From NCBI GenBank assembly GCA_034440615.1, contig JAOTOM010003919.1, positions 124,001 to 188,000 of the forward strand: 64,000 nt of DNA. The letters are read 5' to 3'. The notes under the pieces are model-generated. The model did not search any database, was not told the DNA's origin, and was given only the letters and a program-made list of their open reading frames with translations. Both the position numbers and the translations under genes were made by a program. Every line of letters begins with the position of its first letter. Within the stretch, counting starts at the first letter, position 1. This DNA comes from Ashinkailepas kermadecensis (lineage: Eukaryota; Arthropoda; Thecostraca; Neolepadidae). This document shows, piece by piece, positions 34,400 through 45,794 of the stretch.

Positions 34400-35360
34400 T
34401 GACTTCGACTGACATTTTCCCGACTTCGTTTCAAACAGGCCTATGTAGATAATAGAGTTGTCCCGCTCAAGATATGGTGACTGCCATGGCCATTGTCATG
34501 CGGCCTTTCAGAACACGGAATATCGCAACAGCTGTTTCAGGTGAGTAAAAAGCTCGAACGCACATTATTCTTGAGCCAAAGAGCATGGCAGAGGGTAAGA
34601 CTGATTTGTCACCAACATGTTTGAAGTTTGTTGTTTACAAAATCATCCTTTGGATATATTGGATATATTTGTCGATTCCAGGATATATCAGCAAGTCATG
34701 CTCACCACACCTCTAATTTTGACTACAATGGGTTCAGATAACCATCTGCCCAAATTACAATTAAAATATGTTTAGTTTTCTAGATCTCAAATGTCACGAG
34801 CAAAAGGTCATCGGAATTGGGCGGTCACGGAAAAGTACACATATGATTTTTCTTCTTTTTTAATGTAAGTAATAAGCATACCAAGCTTATAAGTTATTTT
34901 AAAGAGGAAGACCTGTTCAATGCAATAACAATAGTTGTGATTTGCTGAGGTCAGGTTTATGCTATGATTACACGTGGCCTTTTATTGACCTCATTACATT
35001 TTTAAATTTTTGTCTCAATAATCGATCAATCATATATTGGTATAGTCCCCTTCTTTCTTCACGGAACATTGCCCCATCAGTTGTACAACTGTTGGTGTCA
35101 ATATTTGTTTTGGTAAAACTGAACCATAATGGGTCACTGAGGTGAAATAGCAGAACCTGACCTGACCTCCAGACTGTATTGTTGTGCGTGACTATGAGCA
35201 TAGCCGATATGGATGTTGTTTCAAAGCTGTTCACTCATATAACATGATGATAATATTCCTAAGTACGTCAGGGGTCAGAGTGATCACATCTGGGTCAGTG
35301 ACCTAACCTCGAAATAGCGGCTTTGTGTGCATTGCCGATTATGACCGATATGGGTTTCAT
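34400..35360. other. No gene; degenerate GGTCA-rich repeat
   Basis: ATAGCCGATATGGATGTTGTTTC-like and GACCGATATGGGTTTCATTT-like blocks recur about 150-200 bp apart with interspersed GGTCA/TGACC. Related text appears again at 35640-36150 and 36380-36500. Looks like an old diverged repeat family. Confidence 0.4.
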
Positions 35361-35365
35361 TTTAA

Positions 35366-36299
35366 CACGCGCACTGGAGAGGGGGGGGGGGCGAAATCCG
35401 CCCACCCGTCCGGTTTTTCGTACATGACTTCAAATTTTACCGGTCGATATACGCGATTTTCGGCGTACCTGCTTAGAAATGACCGGCGCGTCGCTTAAAG
35501 CAAGACAAATGGAAATGGGCCGAAATTTGTCAAGTTAGGGGCCGTTAAATTCAAACAAATTTCCTAGCGCCAGACCACAAAAATCGGCGCTGATGCGCTT
35601 GCCGTATATTCGCAAAAGGGAAGTGTTCTTGGCAAGACTATCGACTTGTTTGATGTATATTGATATGCTATATAGTTTCAAGGTCATGTTAGGTCACAGA
35701 AGTCAAGTCAGGTCAAGTTCATGACAGGTTAATGGAACCAAACTTGATCGACTGGAATGTTGTCATAAATGCACTACTGTTTGTCATTTGTACTGTTTGT
35801 CATTGCGTTTCCATACTTTATTCATGTACTTCACTCCTTTCTTAACGAAGCCGATTGCGCCGAGCTGCCCGACGGAGCAGTCGGGCGGGCGGCTCTGTTC
35901 CGGTAACTGGAACAGGTAACTGACCTGATAAAGTACTGCTATATAGGTGACCTGGGGTGAAATGTTGGGTCTAGCATCTGCATTGCATCATTAGTAATGT
36001 CTAAAACATCATTGATGCCTATTTTGGAGCATTTAAACACAATCACAGCGATCCATAATAATGACAAGCCAAGCCACGCAAAACAAGAAAATGTTGACAA
36101 ATGTGACCTCATTTGACCTTGAAGATATTGACCTAAGGTCATGCAATTGGCATTCAATAGAGTTCACTACCGTACCCATCGACCCTGCGAATTTCGTTCC
36201 TCCAGCGCTTTAGGAGGAGCCGAGATCTTAGGGGGGGGCGGAATCCGCCCCCCCCCCCCTCCAGTGCGCGTAATTTTCAGAGGCCCTCCAGGGCGCGTG
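35366..36299. mobile_element. piggyBac-like nonautonomous element (TTAA-flanked)
   Basis: TTAA at 35362-35365 and 36300-36303 flanks inverted ends CACGCGCACTGGAG and (reversed) CACGCGCCCTGGAG. TTAA targeting with ends starting CAC or CCC is characteristic of piggyBac. Inside the right end, the CGCACTGGAGGGGGG motif is repeated as a subterminal copy, and GGGGGGGCGGAATCCGCCCC (36231 on) forms a strong hairpin. No transposase frame is seen. Confidence 0.65.
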
Positions 36300-36900
36300 T
36301 TAAAGCAATCTTCTCATGGCCAAGGTAGTCCCATATGTAAGTGGATCAGAGGCACATTGATCACAGGGGTCACACATGAGTCAGTAGCCTGATTTCAAAA
36401 TGAAGGCTGTATGTGCACTACAGAAGGTATTTGGTTTGGGTGCCATTGAAAACAGTCAGTTCAGAGAGCACGGCAGAGGCAAAATCCTTGATGTGAGGTC
36501 ACATAGTTCACATAGATATGCGCGCGGGTATCAACTTGAAATGCAGATTTGTGTCACTGTTGTGTGAAAACCGCGTTGGCCTTCCGAGAAAATACTCAAG
36601 TGAAATCGTTTCATCTTTTAGGGAATTACTTGATATCACATACGGCATTTCAGCTACAGGCATATGTAGCCAGAAGGCAACCATGAGCGTAGCAGGTGCA
36701 TATGTGCCTCATGTGCCTGCTGCTCCAAGATTCAGCACAACACTATTTGAGGCAGGGTCATCTTAGGTCACGGACGCGGCCCACACAGTGCTCGACATCC
36801 GCAGATATGTAATTATAACTACTATAATGCTCTCTTTCCATCTGACGGCACAAAGCGTTGGCGTCTCTGGCACACTTCAAGAGAAGCGATAGGCCACTCG

Positions 36901-37192
36901 TCAACAGGCCACAGCAACACGACCAGGCCAGATGGCGACGGAATCCTGCAAGGCACCGTCAACAGGCCGCAGCTACACGACCAGGCCAGATGGCGACGGA
37001 ATCCTGCAAGGCACCGTCAACAGGCCGCAGCAACACGACCAGGCCAGATGGCGACGGAATCCTGCAAGGCACCGTCAACAGGCCGCAGCAACACGACCAG
37101 GCCAGATGGCGACGGAATCCTGCAAGGCACCGTCAACAGGCCGCAGCTACACGACCAGGCCAGATGGCGACGGAATCCTGCAAGGCACCGTC
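36901..37192. repeat. 58-bp minisatellite (five copies)
   Basis: The unit contains TCAACAGGCCGCAGCAACAC and ACCAGGCCAGATGGCGACGG. Starts at 36901, 36959 and 37017 confirm 58 bp. Copies are nearly identical; two carry AGCTACAC instead of AGCAACAC, which suggests recent expansion. Confidence 0.95.
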
Positions 37193-37683
37193 AACCGTGA
37201 TATCGTTAAAGACAAACACATTACCAAAATGTGCCTTGTGTGACATTCCATCACACGTTCATGGCCTTGTTGTTTGCTCCGAATAAACTGCTTCCAAACG
37301 CTCCCATGTGGAATACCTTCCCTAATGTACACCTTAAGCTTCAATTTAAGGTCAGGTCGCCGACTCATATGTGACCACCGCGCCAAATCATGCAATCAAA
37401 CCGGGTGTAGTCGTATTCTATCAGCAAATCATTTTAGGATGAGACCCATATCGACTACTTCTACAATACACACGGATCCGCCATATAAAGGTCAGGTCAC
37501 TGACCAACCTGTAACCTTTTGACGTCTGGCATCCAGGTCGGCCGGTCATGTAATATAACATTATCTGAAGCTCATGGCAGGCCCTGACATTTCACCACTG
37601 TGACCCATTACGGATTCACCTTTACAAGAAAATCAAAATGTCATCAGATAACCAATTCATTTGACACGCATCGGCTGAAGATT

Positions 37684-37853
37684 TGTTGGTTAGTTGGTTA
37701 TTGGTTTTTACGACACGTCGACCGTTGAGTCATATAGCGTCGCCAACCTCTCACGCCGATTGGTCGCGGGCGAAGAGTAGCGACAGGTGAGACTCGAACC
37801 CACAATCGTTTGATTGTGAGACGAGCATCTTACCCTTAGACCACTCGTCTCCC
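37684..37853 (-). mobile_element. tRNA-derived SINE
   Basis: On the minus strand the 5' part starts GGGAGACGAGTGGTCTAAGG (A-box region) and has GTGGGTTCGAGTCTCAC, a perfect T-arm with B box. The acceptor arm does not close (GGGAGAC has no partner after the T-arm), so it is not a functional tRNA gene. About 75 bp of unrelated body follows, ending in an AACCAAT/AACCAAC-type tail at 37684-37710. This layout is typical of a SINE transcribed by Pol III and moved by LINE machinery. Confidence 0.7.
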
Positions 37854-38451
37854 ATCAGCTGAAGATGAAAAATATCAAAATAGGGCTTTTTAAAAAGTCA
37901 TGAGGTCAATTAAACATCACGAGGTCAAGAGGTCAAATGTTGACTTCACAAGACCACACTTATTTGCATTGCACTGCCAGATATTCCGTTTTCAAATGAT
38001 ATATAGGCTTGGTGGGCTCACTGCTACCACTAAGCAGATAAAAATGATTTTCTATATTATTCTTCTCCGTGACCTCATCAAAATAATCCTAGCTTGTGCC
38101 TCGGGACCTTTTTTTAACCCATAACCAAAACATCCAATAATCGTTATCTGTGCTGTAAATAACCCACCGCATCAGTTTTCTCAAAATCGGAGCGGATGTG
38201 AACAATTTGTGGTTTCCCATGTCGCTTTCTCCCGGAATCGTGGCTTTATGATAATTTCCACACGTATTGTTAATTTTGCATTTATTTACGAAATTGTGTC
38301 GTTGCGTAGCAACTGCTGGCGACACATGGGTGACGTCACAATTGCTGGGTGGTAAGGATATTCCCGTTACACTGGCTACGTGGCTAACATAGTGCAAGAA
38401 ACTTCAGTTGCATACATGTAAGGACCAGCATATGTGCATACATGTATACCA

Positions 38452-38456
<5 letters not shown>

Positions 38457-38508
<52 letters not shown>
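38457..38508. repeat. (AT)n microsatellite
   Basis: About 25 AT repeats without interruption. Confidence 0.95.
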
Positions 38509-38511
<3 letters not shown>

Positions 38512-39143
38512 GCACACGCAAATCCGCGTGCAACATGAAAAGATAAAAAGATAGGGTTTGGGATTGATCTAACAGCTCAACAACCACACACCAGAATAAT
38601 CCATAGCGTCAGATCGTCATTTCTGAATTTGAACATACAAATGGTAAAATTCCATCAAAGATAATTTTCTTCAAAATTACTTTCCAAAGATTTTCAAAGA
38701 GTTTTACCAACGACGTTATTAGACCCACACTCTGAAAGCAACCGTGAAAGAGAGAGAGAGAGAGAGAGAAAGGGATTATTTTCGAGCTTCTTCCTTACAT
38801 GAATGAACTGTTGCTCATATTCGTGGATTAGTAGTGGCATTGGCTTTTGTAGTGTCGGATTTCGACCTGTGCTGAAACGCTCAGGTGACACAGCCGCATT
38901 ATAAATAAGCTATACAAATGGCTCGTGGTGTTTTGTATTTAATCGCCTTACCGTCTAGCGCTGGTAATCTTTAGTTTATAGACTCGGTTCCGTCTCCTCC
39001 TGCAACTGAAAATTGTATAACGCTCGACAATATACCTACATTCCGTGGAGGTAAAGTTGTCTACCGAAGTATGTTCCAGTATACCTTTGCTGTGGTTACT
39101 AGGAAGTTAGGCTGTACTGCTTCACAGTAATTACTCGCAGGGA

Positions 39144-39488
39144 ATGCTGCGCCGCTTCACTGTTAGGCGCTTCGTCACAGTCTACCAGGCTGACCACGGG
39201 CCGGTATCCAAGGACATGACTTCGCGTTTGTGGTCGTCACGTGACCATTTGCTCTGTAGCCATGATGCGAGAGACACATGTCTATGCTGTTCCTGCCTTG
39301 CATGCCTCAGTCGGACAAACAACACTGGTGGTTCAGTGAGCAGGCTACCTCTGGACTCCTGTCGACAAGCAACAATTGATCGCTATGGATTTCTGACATC
39401 GGCAACACGGAATGAGCTGGAAAGGCTGCAAGGAGCTCGCTTGCAAATGGTGCAGCGAAACAGGATGAGAGGCTTAGGATGTCAATAA
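39144..39488 (+). CDS. Unrecognised 114-codon frame ending at an AATAAA
   Basis: The frame runs from ATG and stops in TAA that overlaps AATAAA (39484-39489), a polyadenylation-signal match. It contains a Cys-rich patch (CLCCSCLAC) and an RNELERLQGARLQMVQRN helix-like end. A possible acceptor, TGCCTCAG, lies at ~39302-39309. I recognise no family. Codon bias is weak and it may be spurious. Confidence 0.15.
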   Translation: MLRRFTVRRFVTVYQADHGPVSKDMTSRLWSSRDHLLCSHDARDTCLCCSCLACLSRTNNTGGSVSRLPLDSCRQATIDRYGFLTSATRNELERLQGARLQMVQRNRMRGLGCQ

Positions 39489-40146
39489 AGCATTCTCTAG
39501 TTTAAACAAAATGATAGAATTCCCAACATTTACACTTACTTGCTTAATTCAGATCGATTGACAACTCGATTAATTAAGTACCTAAATTGCACCTGTTTCT
39601 TTGAGGAACCCAGGTTGCTAGATGTGCATCATATGTAGCATGGTATATATTAGTACATTATTGTATATATTGTACACTGTGTGACAACGAGATATTCCGA
39701 TTTCTTTGCAGCTAAAATATGTCTTCAAACAGATACCATCCAGCTCATTCGACCATCCGATGTTTTTGCTTATAATACTTCTGCACGAAATACAACCGGT
39801 CCATCTGCCATTCTCTGTGTGAAACCACCTTGAATTATTTGACGGAGACCGAGCAGCATTTAATACCATATTTTCTGTGATGGAATGCAGCATGAGCAGC
39901 ATCGACAACGCCCCATGGGGTCAGTGCAGCACACTTTCCATGATCAAGGCCATTCTATAATTCATTCCCTGCCCACACAAAATCGAGAGTGTAAAGTTAA
40001 TTGCGACCGGCATTCCCGGTACTTATATTGGGCCAGTGCTGAGTTGACTTCAATGCCGTACTTCTGAGACCTGTCGGAAACAATGGCCAACTAAATTGCA
40101 TGAACCAGGATCGCTTATCAGACTGAATGGCATGTATGCATCAACG

Positions 40147-40257
<111 letters not shown>

Positions 40258-41433
40258 GAACCACTTCCCGTGCTTTTGTATCCTACCCGGTTTCGTCTCC
40301 TGGAAAAAGCACGCGTTGTCGCCAGTGCACTGCATTACACCACTGCGGTGATGCAATGCTTTTATCTCTTGCACCAACATCAATAACTAGGAACAAGTCA
40401 ATGCATTATTGCACTTATCAATGTACTGAATCACGGTCCACACAGAATAACCAACGAATGTTGGTTGAGAACAAAACGACCAAACAACCAACGGGCGTTA
40501 TATGAGAGTTCACACATCTGTGGAGGGAGGCCTGAATATAGCTGGATGTCACACGTCCAGTAGGTAAAATTTAGGTAAGATGCAAGACAACAACAGATGT
40601 CATTTTTTGAATGCAATAATAAATAATTAACGTAGGATAGCCGTAAATGCGGTATTACATAGCAGACTCAGAGCGAGCGAGCGAGAGCGGATAAACACAA
40701 TGAAGCGATTCTTCTGAAGGTAAGGACGTAACGAAAAATATATACTGACCTGATAGATGTCATGCTGTTTGTAATGAGTAATGAGCAGTTTTCAATATTA
40801 ACCCCTTCACACTCTTAGGAACAATTTGTTGAATAATACAGTACTGTTTTATATTTATTATACGTATGATGCTCCTTAGCATCATACATTTTTCATTATG
40901 CGGCTATTCCCTTCCCATAGAGACTCAGACAATCCATATATTACTCAGGCAGTCCATGCCGGCTTTATATATTACTAAACGGTGCTGGGAAAATAATTTT
41001 GACGTCTAGTTATAAAAATAATTTTGCACCAGAGCGAACATCGAGCGCAAAGCATGGTTCAGAACGAAACGGCAAAAATATCGTCTCCAGTACAACCTTA
41101 GTAAATTATTTCTCATCTTGTCTTTTGCTTCACTTCAATGGATGGTGAATTAACACTGCACTGTTTTAGGATCTTAATTAAAAGAGTCATGAAATATACA
41201 AATGACATGCAGAAATGAATGAGATATCGCGAAACGTAATTAAATGCGTATTATAATGAAACGCCATACTGGAGGATGTGGAGCCAGAGTGCAGAACAAT
41301 AAATAGGCCATTTAACACGCAATGAAATGTTTTGATGGCATGAGAAATGAAGTTGTATACATTTCAAATGAATTATCGGACCAATGCATCTGACAGATGA
41401 TGCATGCATCTGACTGACACGGAGCTGCAGTGG

Positions 41434-41503
41434 ATTGGGTTTTCATCACAATGGTTAGTTGCGGCGTGATTGGGTTTTCATCACAATGGTTAGTTGCGGC
41501 GTG
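41434..41503. repeat. 35-bp perfect tandem duplication
   Basis: ATTGGGTTTTCATCACAATG followed by GTTAGTTGCGGCGTG, two copies at 41434 and 41469. Confidence 0.93.
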
Positions 41504-41774
41504 CAGAAAGAAAAAAATTTTTTTCAACCGCAGTACAAAAATGCCAGGTAAGCCGTATGTGGTTTACTATATTTTAATCCATGAGTGATTTAATTATTAT
41601 ATTTAAACCACACGCCTACGCCTCGTAGTTGATATTTATTTCACGATACATGCCCTCCACGTATGGTGGCTGTTATGGACAGTCTGGGTATAGCTCACAG
41701 ATTTTTACAAAGAAAGGATATATTTGTAGTCAATATTGGGAGCAGATGCGCAACAAACATTCGTACACCAACAT

Positions 41775-44700
41775 AATGTAATGTAATGTAATGTAATGTA
41801 TTTCGGAACCTCCCGAGCAGGGTTTTTCAGTTTCCGTCACAGAAGTGCACTAATGTGCAGCACACACCATCATCACGAGCATACACGATAACAACGAGTG
41901 GCATCACAGTGCTGATGTAAGCGATGTTCCGGAGGCCGGAGGTTAGAAGCCCGGACATGCGCAGCATGGCCGAAAGTCTCCGTTTGAAAACATTGTAGCC
42001 ACCTGAGTTCCTCACATCTGGAGGCAGATTGTTCCACGTCCGGCAAGCTCTCGGTATGAAGGAGCGGCGCGCGAATTCTGTGCGGCATCGTGGTACCTGG
42101 AGTTCACCGTTAGCCGTGGCTCTGGTGCTCCGTTGCGACACAGTTGAGCGACAGTTTAGTTGACCGCGAATGAGTTCTGGGCCAGTGAACTCGTTCATAA
42201 TTTTGAAAACTGAGTGAGCATCTGCCTCGGATATGAAATCCTCGAATTTGAGCCATCCTAGTTCTTTCAACGTGGGCGACACATGATCCCGGTAGTGCAA
42301 GCCGGCGACAATCCTTGCACCAAAGTTGATGCATTTTTTAATGCGTCGTTTCTGGGCTCTGCTACAGCTTCCCCAGACAGACACACAGTATCTTATGTGG
42401 GGGGATACGAGTGCCTCAATTAGCACCCGTCTCGTAATGTGAGAAAACTTATGACGCAGTCTAGCGAGTCCAATGAGTATGCAGTTACACAGACGCACAA
42501 CAGTAGATACATGCACATCCCAGGACAGGTGTGAGTCAATTTTCACGCCAAGTAATTTCACAGACTTCGTGGGTACTATTTCCAACTGGCCCAGACGAAC
42601 AGATAAATTCACAGGTGTATGATGTCTAGAAGATTGGAGAACAACCATCTCAGTTTTGGAGGGATTTACTTTTAGTCGATTCTGGATGAACCAGTTAAAG
42701 GCGACTGACAGTGATTCATTCAATCGTTGGCTAATGGCTGTGATTTCGTTTCGATTCCCGGAGTCGAGGAACTGGACATCATCGGCATACATAACAATCT
42801 TGCCGTGTGGGATATGTTGTGGGAGGTCATTGGAGAATATTAGGAACATAACCGGGCCCAAGATCGAGCCCTGCACCACACCATGTGTTACCGACAGAGG
42901 GCTAGAATCCTTCACTGTTTGCGAACGGCCCTCAAGCCACGCTCGGAACCATTCGGAGTTGACGCCGTACCATCCGAGCTTGTCCATGAGGCGACTATGC
43001 TCCACGCTGTCGAACGCCTTTGAGGTGTCAGCTGTAACCAGTGGAGTGATCTCGCCTTGGTCGATTTTGAGGGCAGCGTGGATGACCGTGTCTAGCAGAG
43101 CCATCTCGGTAGACAGGCCGGGCCGGAAACCGTACTGTTCTGGGCACAGTAGATGATGACTAGTCAGATAGTCTATCAGTTGTGTACACGCGACACGCTC
43201 GCAGAGTTTTTCGACCACTGGCAATATCGATATTGGCCTGTAGTTGTGTGGGTCGTTTGCGTTACCACTTTTGTGCAGGGGTATTACCATCGCAGTTTTC
43301 CATGACGGTGGCAGTTCACAGCTTGTGATGCATGAGTTGATAATGTTTAACAGATGCGGACCCACCACGCAAAACGTCATCTTGAGCATCTGGATGGTGA
43401 TGCCATCAGCTCCGGACGCTCGTGAGCCACCCATGCGCTGCAACGCTTTTGACAGCTCTGGCATCGTCACAGGATACGGTGTGAATGCGCCGCTACAGAC
43501 ACGTGGGGGTCTTGGCCAGAGGAGCTCTCCGGGCGGCGCCATCGCTAAATCAGCAGCTACCGCGGCACCGACGCCGGTAAAATGCCGGTTGAGCCGTTCA
43601 TGCCAATCAGGCGGTTGAATGGTTGTGCCAGGCTCTTCTATCGTTGACTTGCTGGAGGAAATAATGAACTTCCGGATGTTCTTCCACGGTGTGTGGGTAC
43701 CAGCAGTATGAAAGTATTCTGCGCATGCGTGATGTTGAGCCGTTCGGAGTGCGCCCTTGTGCTCACGGTAATTCCGCTGGGCTTCTTCGCTTCGTGCTGC
43801 ATCTCTGTGCTCGCGGGCCTGTTTCAGTGCTGCCCTTGCTGTATGAACGTCATCATGCTGCAACCAAGGCGGCGACCGGTGCTTCAGCTTGATTTGACGA
43901 AGGGGCATGTGATGGTCGATTATTGGCTGCCATGCAGCCATCCATGCGTCCCATTTGTCAGAGGTGGTGGTCGCTTGATAAACGGCGGACCAGTCGGCCA
44001 ACAGCAGATCTAGGCACAACGCATTTTGATCTAAGCGTCTTGTCGATCGGATGGTAATGACGGTGGGCTGAGGGCGACGCCTGTCAATTGTGATAGATGC
44101 AGCAATGACGTCGTGGTCGCTGAAATCTGTGTGAATGACTCGAACTTCTGTGGTCAGGTCAGATCGATTTGTAATGAAATGATCGAGGAGACTCGGGCTG
44201 TCTCCTTCTCGCCGTGGTGGGTGTGTGACGTTGGTTATCAGCTGGCTGAGGGACAGATCGCAAAGCGTACGCAGATAAGCCCGCACACCTGGTTTGTCGG
44301 GCTGCAGCACGTCAAAGTTGGTGTCACCGAGAAGAAAGATGGGCTTGCCAAGGCTTAGGACGTATGCCAGCTGATCATGTAGCTCCTCATTGGCCGGTGT
44401 CACTGCACTATTTGGGGAACGGTAGACAGCTCCAATGACAACTGTTGTTAGATCAGTCACAGTGATCCACAGTGACTCTAGAGATGAGTTCGGTGTAGGC
44501 ACCCACAGTGGCTCGACAGTGAGGCGATTACGGGAGATAATAGCGACTCCACGCCCGTGCGATACTTCCCTCCGCCTGATGTTGAAACCAGGTAAGATGA
44601 GGGTGCTGTCGTCCATATCTACGGAGAGCAGTGTCTCGGTGGCACGGAATATGTCAAATTGCTCAGTCGATAACAGTTGGTTGATGTCGTCTAGGTGTTT

Positions 44701-45303
44701 GGTCAGCGAGCTGACATTCCCGTGGCCGATTTTGAGTCGACGACAACGTCTCTGTTGCTGGACTTTACCGACGTTCTGCGTTTGACGGAGCGTCAATCGC
44801 GGAGGATGCAAGAGACATCGGCTGAATGTTCGCCGTGGAGGTGGCATTGCACTCGTTGTGCTTTGTACAGCTGAGGGAGTTGGGCGGCACTCTACACGAT
44901 TGGGGGCTTCCCCAGTGCAGGAGTGCTGCAAAGCAGCACTCCTTTGAGCTGATGATATTGCTCGTTGCCTGGCTCTTCTCTTCACCTGTTGTCCGCCCCG
45001 GCATCCTCGCCTCCTCAGCCGTCGCCGACGTCCGACCGGGACCGATTCGGCGGGGCGGACCAGGCCAGGAGAAGGCTCGACAATGTTGTCTTTAGCGCCG
45101 GCCGCGTCCGAGCTCGGCTGACCGGGGTCGGTCCGGACCACCGGATACGCAGACATCTGCGGCGGCTGTCCTAGGGGGCGGGGTTGACGGGGGTGGAGAG
45201 GTGCGAAACGATTGATGGTGGTGTGCCTGCGCGTTTCCGACTGGTGGCTGTTGGGCGGCTGGTGTACATGGCGATAGTTCTGTATGTTTTGCTGTTTTCT
45301 CAT
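41775..45303 (-). mobile_element. CR1/Jockey-group LINE, apparently coding-intact
   Basis: The element runs on the minus strand. Its coding region is 45303-41827. The 3' end is a short A-T-rich tandem tail at 41775-41800 (TACAT repeats on the element strand; TAATG on plus), typical of non-LTR elements with microsatellite tails. The 5' UTR must lie within 45304-45790, before the older LINE. No separate ORF1 was recognised. The exact 5' end and target duplication could not be set. Confidence 0.85.
41827..45303 (-). CDS. LINE endonuclease/reverse transcriptase polyprotein, 1158 aa
   Basis: One uninterrupted frame from ATG. Residues 1-190 are Pro/Arg-rich and basic (GRRRRLRRRG near 91-100), possibly nucleic-acid binding. 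Residues ~191-405 are an APE-type endonuclease: GHGNVSS, ATETLL (Glu ~223), GRGVAII, YRSP, GDTNFD (Asp ~327, Asn ~329) and SDHDVI (Asp 396/His 397). Residues ~620-900 are the reverse transcriptase: NYRPISILPV, QYGFRPGLST, TADTSKAFDSV (Asp 759), VVQGSILGPV and the catalytic MYADD (839-842). The C-terminus has SFIPRACRTWNNLPPDVR. It nicks target DNA and copies its RNA there. All catalytic residues look intact, so the copy is young or active. The clade within the CR1/L2/Jockey group is not resolved. No RNase H domain seen. Confidence 0.92.
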   Translation of the reverse strand: MRKQQNIQNYRHVHQPPNSHQSETRRHTTINRFAPLHPRQPRPLGQPPQMSAYPVVRTDPGQPSSDAAGAKDNIVEPSPGLVRPAESVPVGRRRRLRRRGCRGGQQVKRRARQRAISSAQRSAALQHSCTGEAPNRVECRPTPSAVQSTTSAMPPPRRTFSRCLLHPPRLTLRQTQNVGKVQQQRRCRRLKIGHGNVSSLTKHLDDINQLLSTEQFDIFRATETLLSVDMDDSTLILPGFNIRRREVSHGRGVAIISRNRLTVEPLWVPTPNSSLESLWITVTDLTTVVIGAVYRSPNSAVTPANEELHDQLAYVLSLGKPIFLLGDTNFDVLQPDKPGVRAYLRTLCDLSLSQLITNVTHPPRREGDSPSLLDHFITNRSDLTTEVRVIHTDFSDHDVIAASITIDRRRPQPTVITIRSTRRLDQNALCLDLLLADWSAVYQATTTSDKWDAWMAAWQPIIDHHMPLRQIKLKHRSPPWLQHDDVHTARAALKQAREHRDAARSEEAQRNYREHKGALRTAQHHACAEYFHTAGTHTPWKNIRKFIISSSKSTIEEPGTTIQPPDWHERLNRHFTGVGAAVAADLAMAPPGELLWPRPPRVCSGAFTPYPVTMPELSKALQRMGGSRASGADGITIQMLKMTFCVVGPHLLNIINSCITSCELPPSWKTAMVIPLHKSGNANDPHNYRPISILPVVEKLCERVACTQLIDYLTSHHLLCPEQYGFRPGLSTEMALLDTVIHAALKIDQGEITPLVTADTSKAFDSVEHSRLMDKLGWYGVNSEWFRAWLEGRSQTVKDSSPLSVTHGVVQGSILGPVMFLIFSNDLPQHIPHGKIVMYADDVQFLDSGNRNEITAISQRLNESLSVAFNWFIQNRLKVNPSKTEMVVLQSSRHHTPVNLSVRLGQLEIVPTKSVKLLGVKIDSHLSWDVHVSTVVRLCNCILIGLARLRHKFSHITRRVLIEALVSPHIRYCVSVWGSCSRAQKRRIKKCINFGARIVAGLHYRDHVSPTLKELGWLKFEDFISEADAHSVFKIMNEFTGPELIRGQLNCRSTVSQRSTRATANGELQVPRCRTEFARRSFIPRACRTWNNLPPDVRNSGGYNVFKRRLSAMLRMSGLLTSGLRNIAYISTVMPLVVIVYARDDGVCCTLVHFCDGN

Positions 45304-45794
45304 GTACTTGCATTGATGTTGAAATTTCGATGACTGGATCGGGAACTTGGCTTAATTACGAATCTTGTCTCACGCTTCAGAGGGTTTTCTCAGATAATGT
45401 GGCTTGCTCTCACACATTACAAGCATCAGTATCCGTTGAAGTATTCAAACTTAATATAGCGGTTTTCAGATGATTAAGACACTCACAATTTTCGGCGGCG
45501 TCACACATTCACCGTTAGATGTTCGGATTTATGTAAGCACACTATGGCACAGCGATGCTCTCTTGCTCCGGATAAATATATGAAACTGTGTGGAGCGGCC
45601 GGGGGTCGCTGTCAAGCGCCCGCCACCCGGCCGCCTCTCTCACTCAATACAATACCCATATCACTGTCTGCACCACACACACTGTGCTTGCAACACGAGC
45701 TATAAACGAGTAGTTTATAGAAGTGATAGGAAAGCGATGGCCTGAAGGTGAGTTCATAGTGTATACACATCCATTGTGTAAGATTGTTATGTGA
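45304..45794. other. LINE 5' region and junction between two LINEs
   Basis: No gene. It should contain the 5' UTR/promoter of the intact LINE and the 3' UTR of the older LINE. No tandem 3' tail of the older element is visible, so it may have been lost at the junction. Confidence 0.5.

Noticed and set aside
35939..36157. Small membrane protein on the minus strand
   Set aside because: One hydrophobic stretch in a 72-codon frame inside the TTAA element; no signal peptide, homology or codon bias.
34400..37600. Nuclear-receptor response elements (GGTCA repeats)
   Set aside because: GGTCA occurs as part of a diverged dispersed repeat with irregular spacing, so it is more likely repeat sequence than regulatory sites.
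37791..37853. Genuine tRNA gene
   Set aside because: The T-arm is good but the acceptor stem cannot pair, and a SINE-like body and tail follow.
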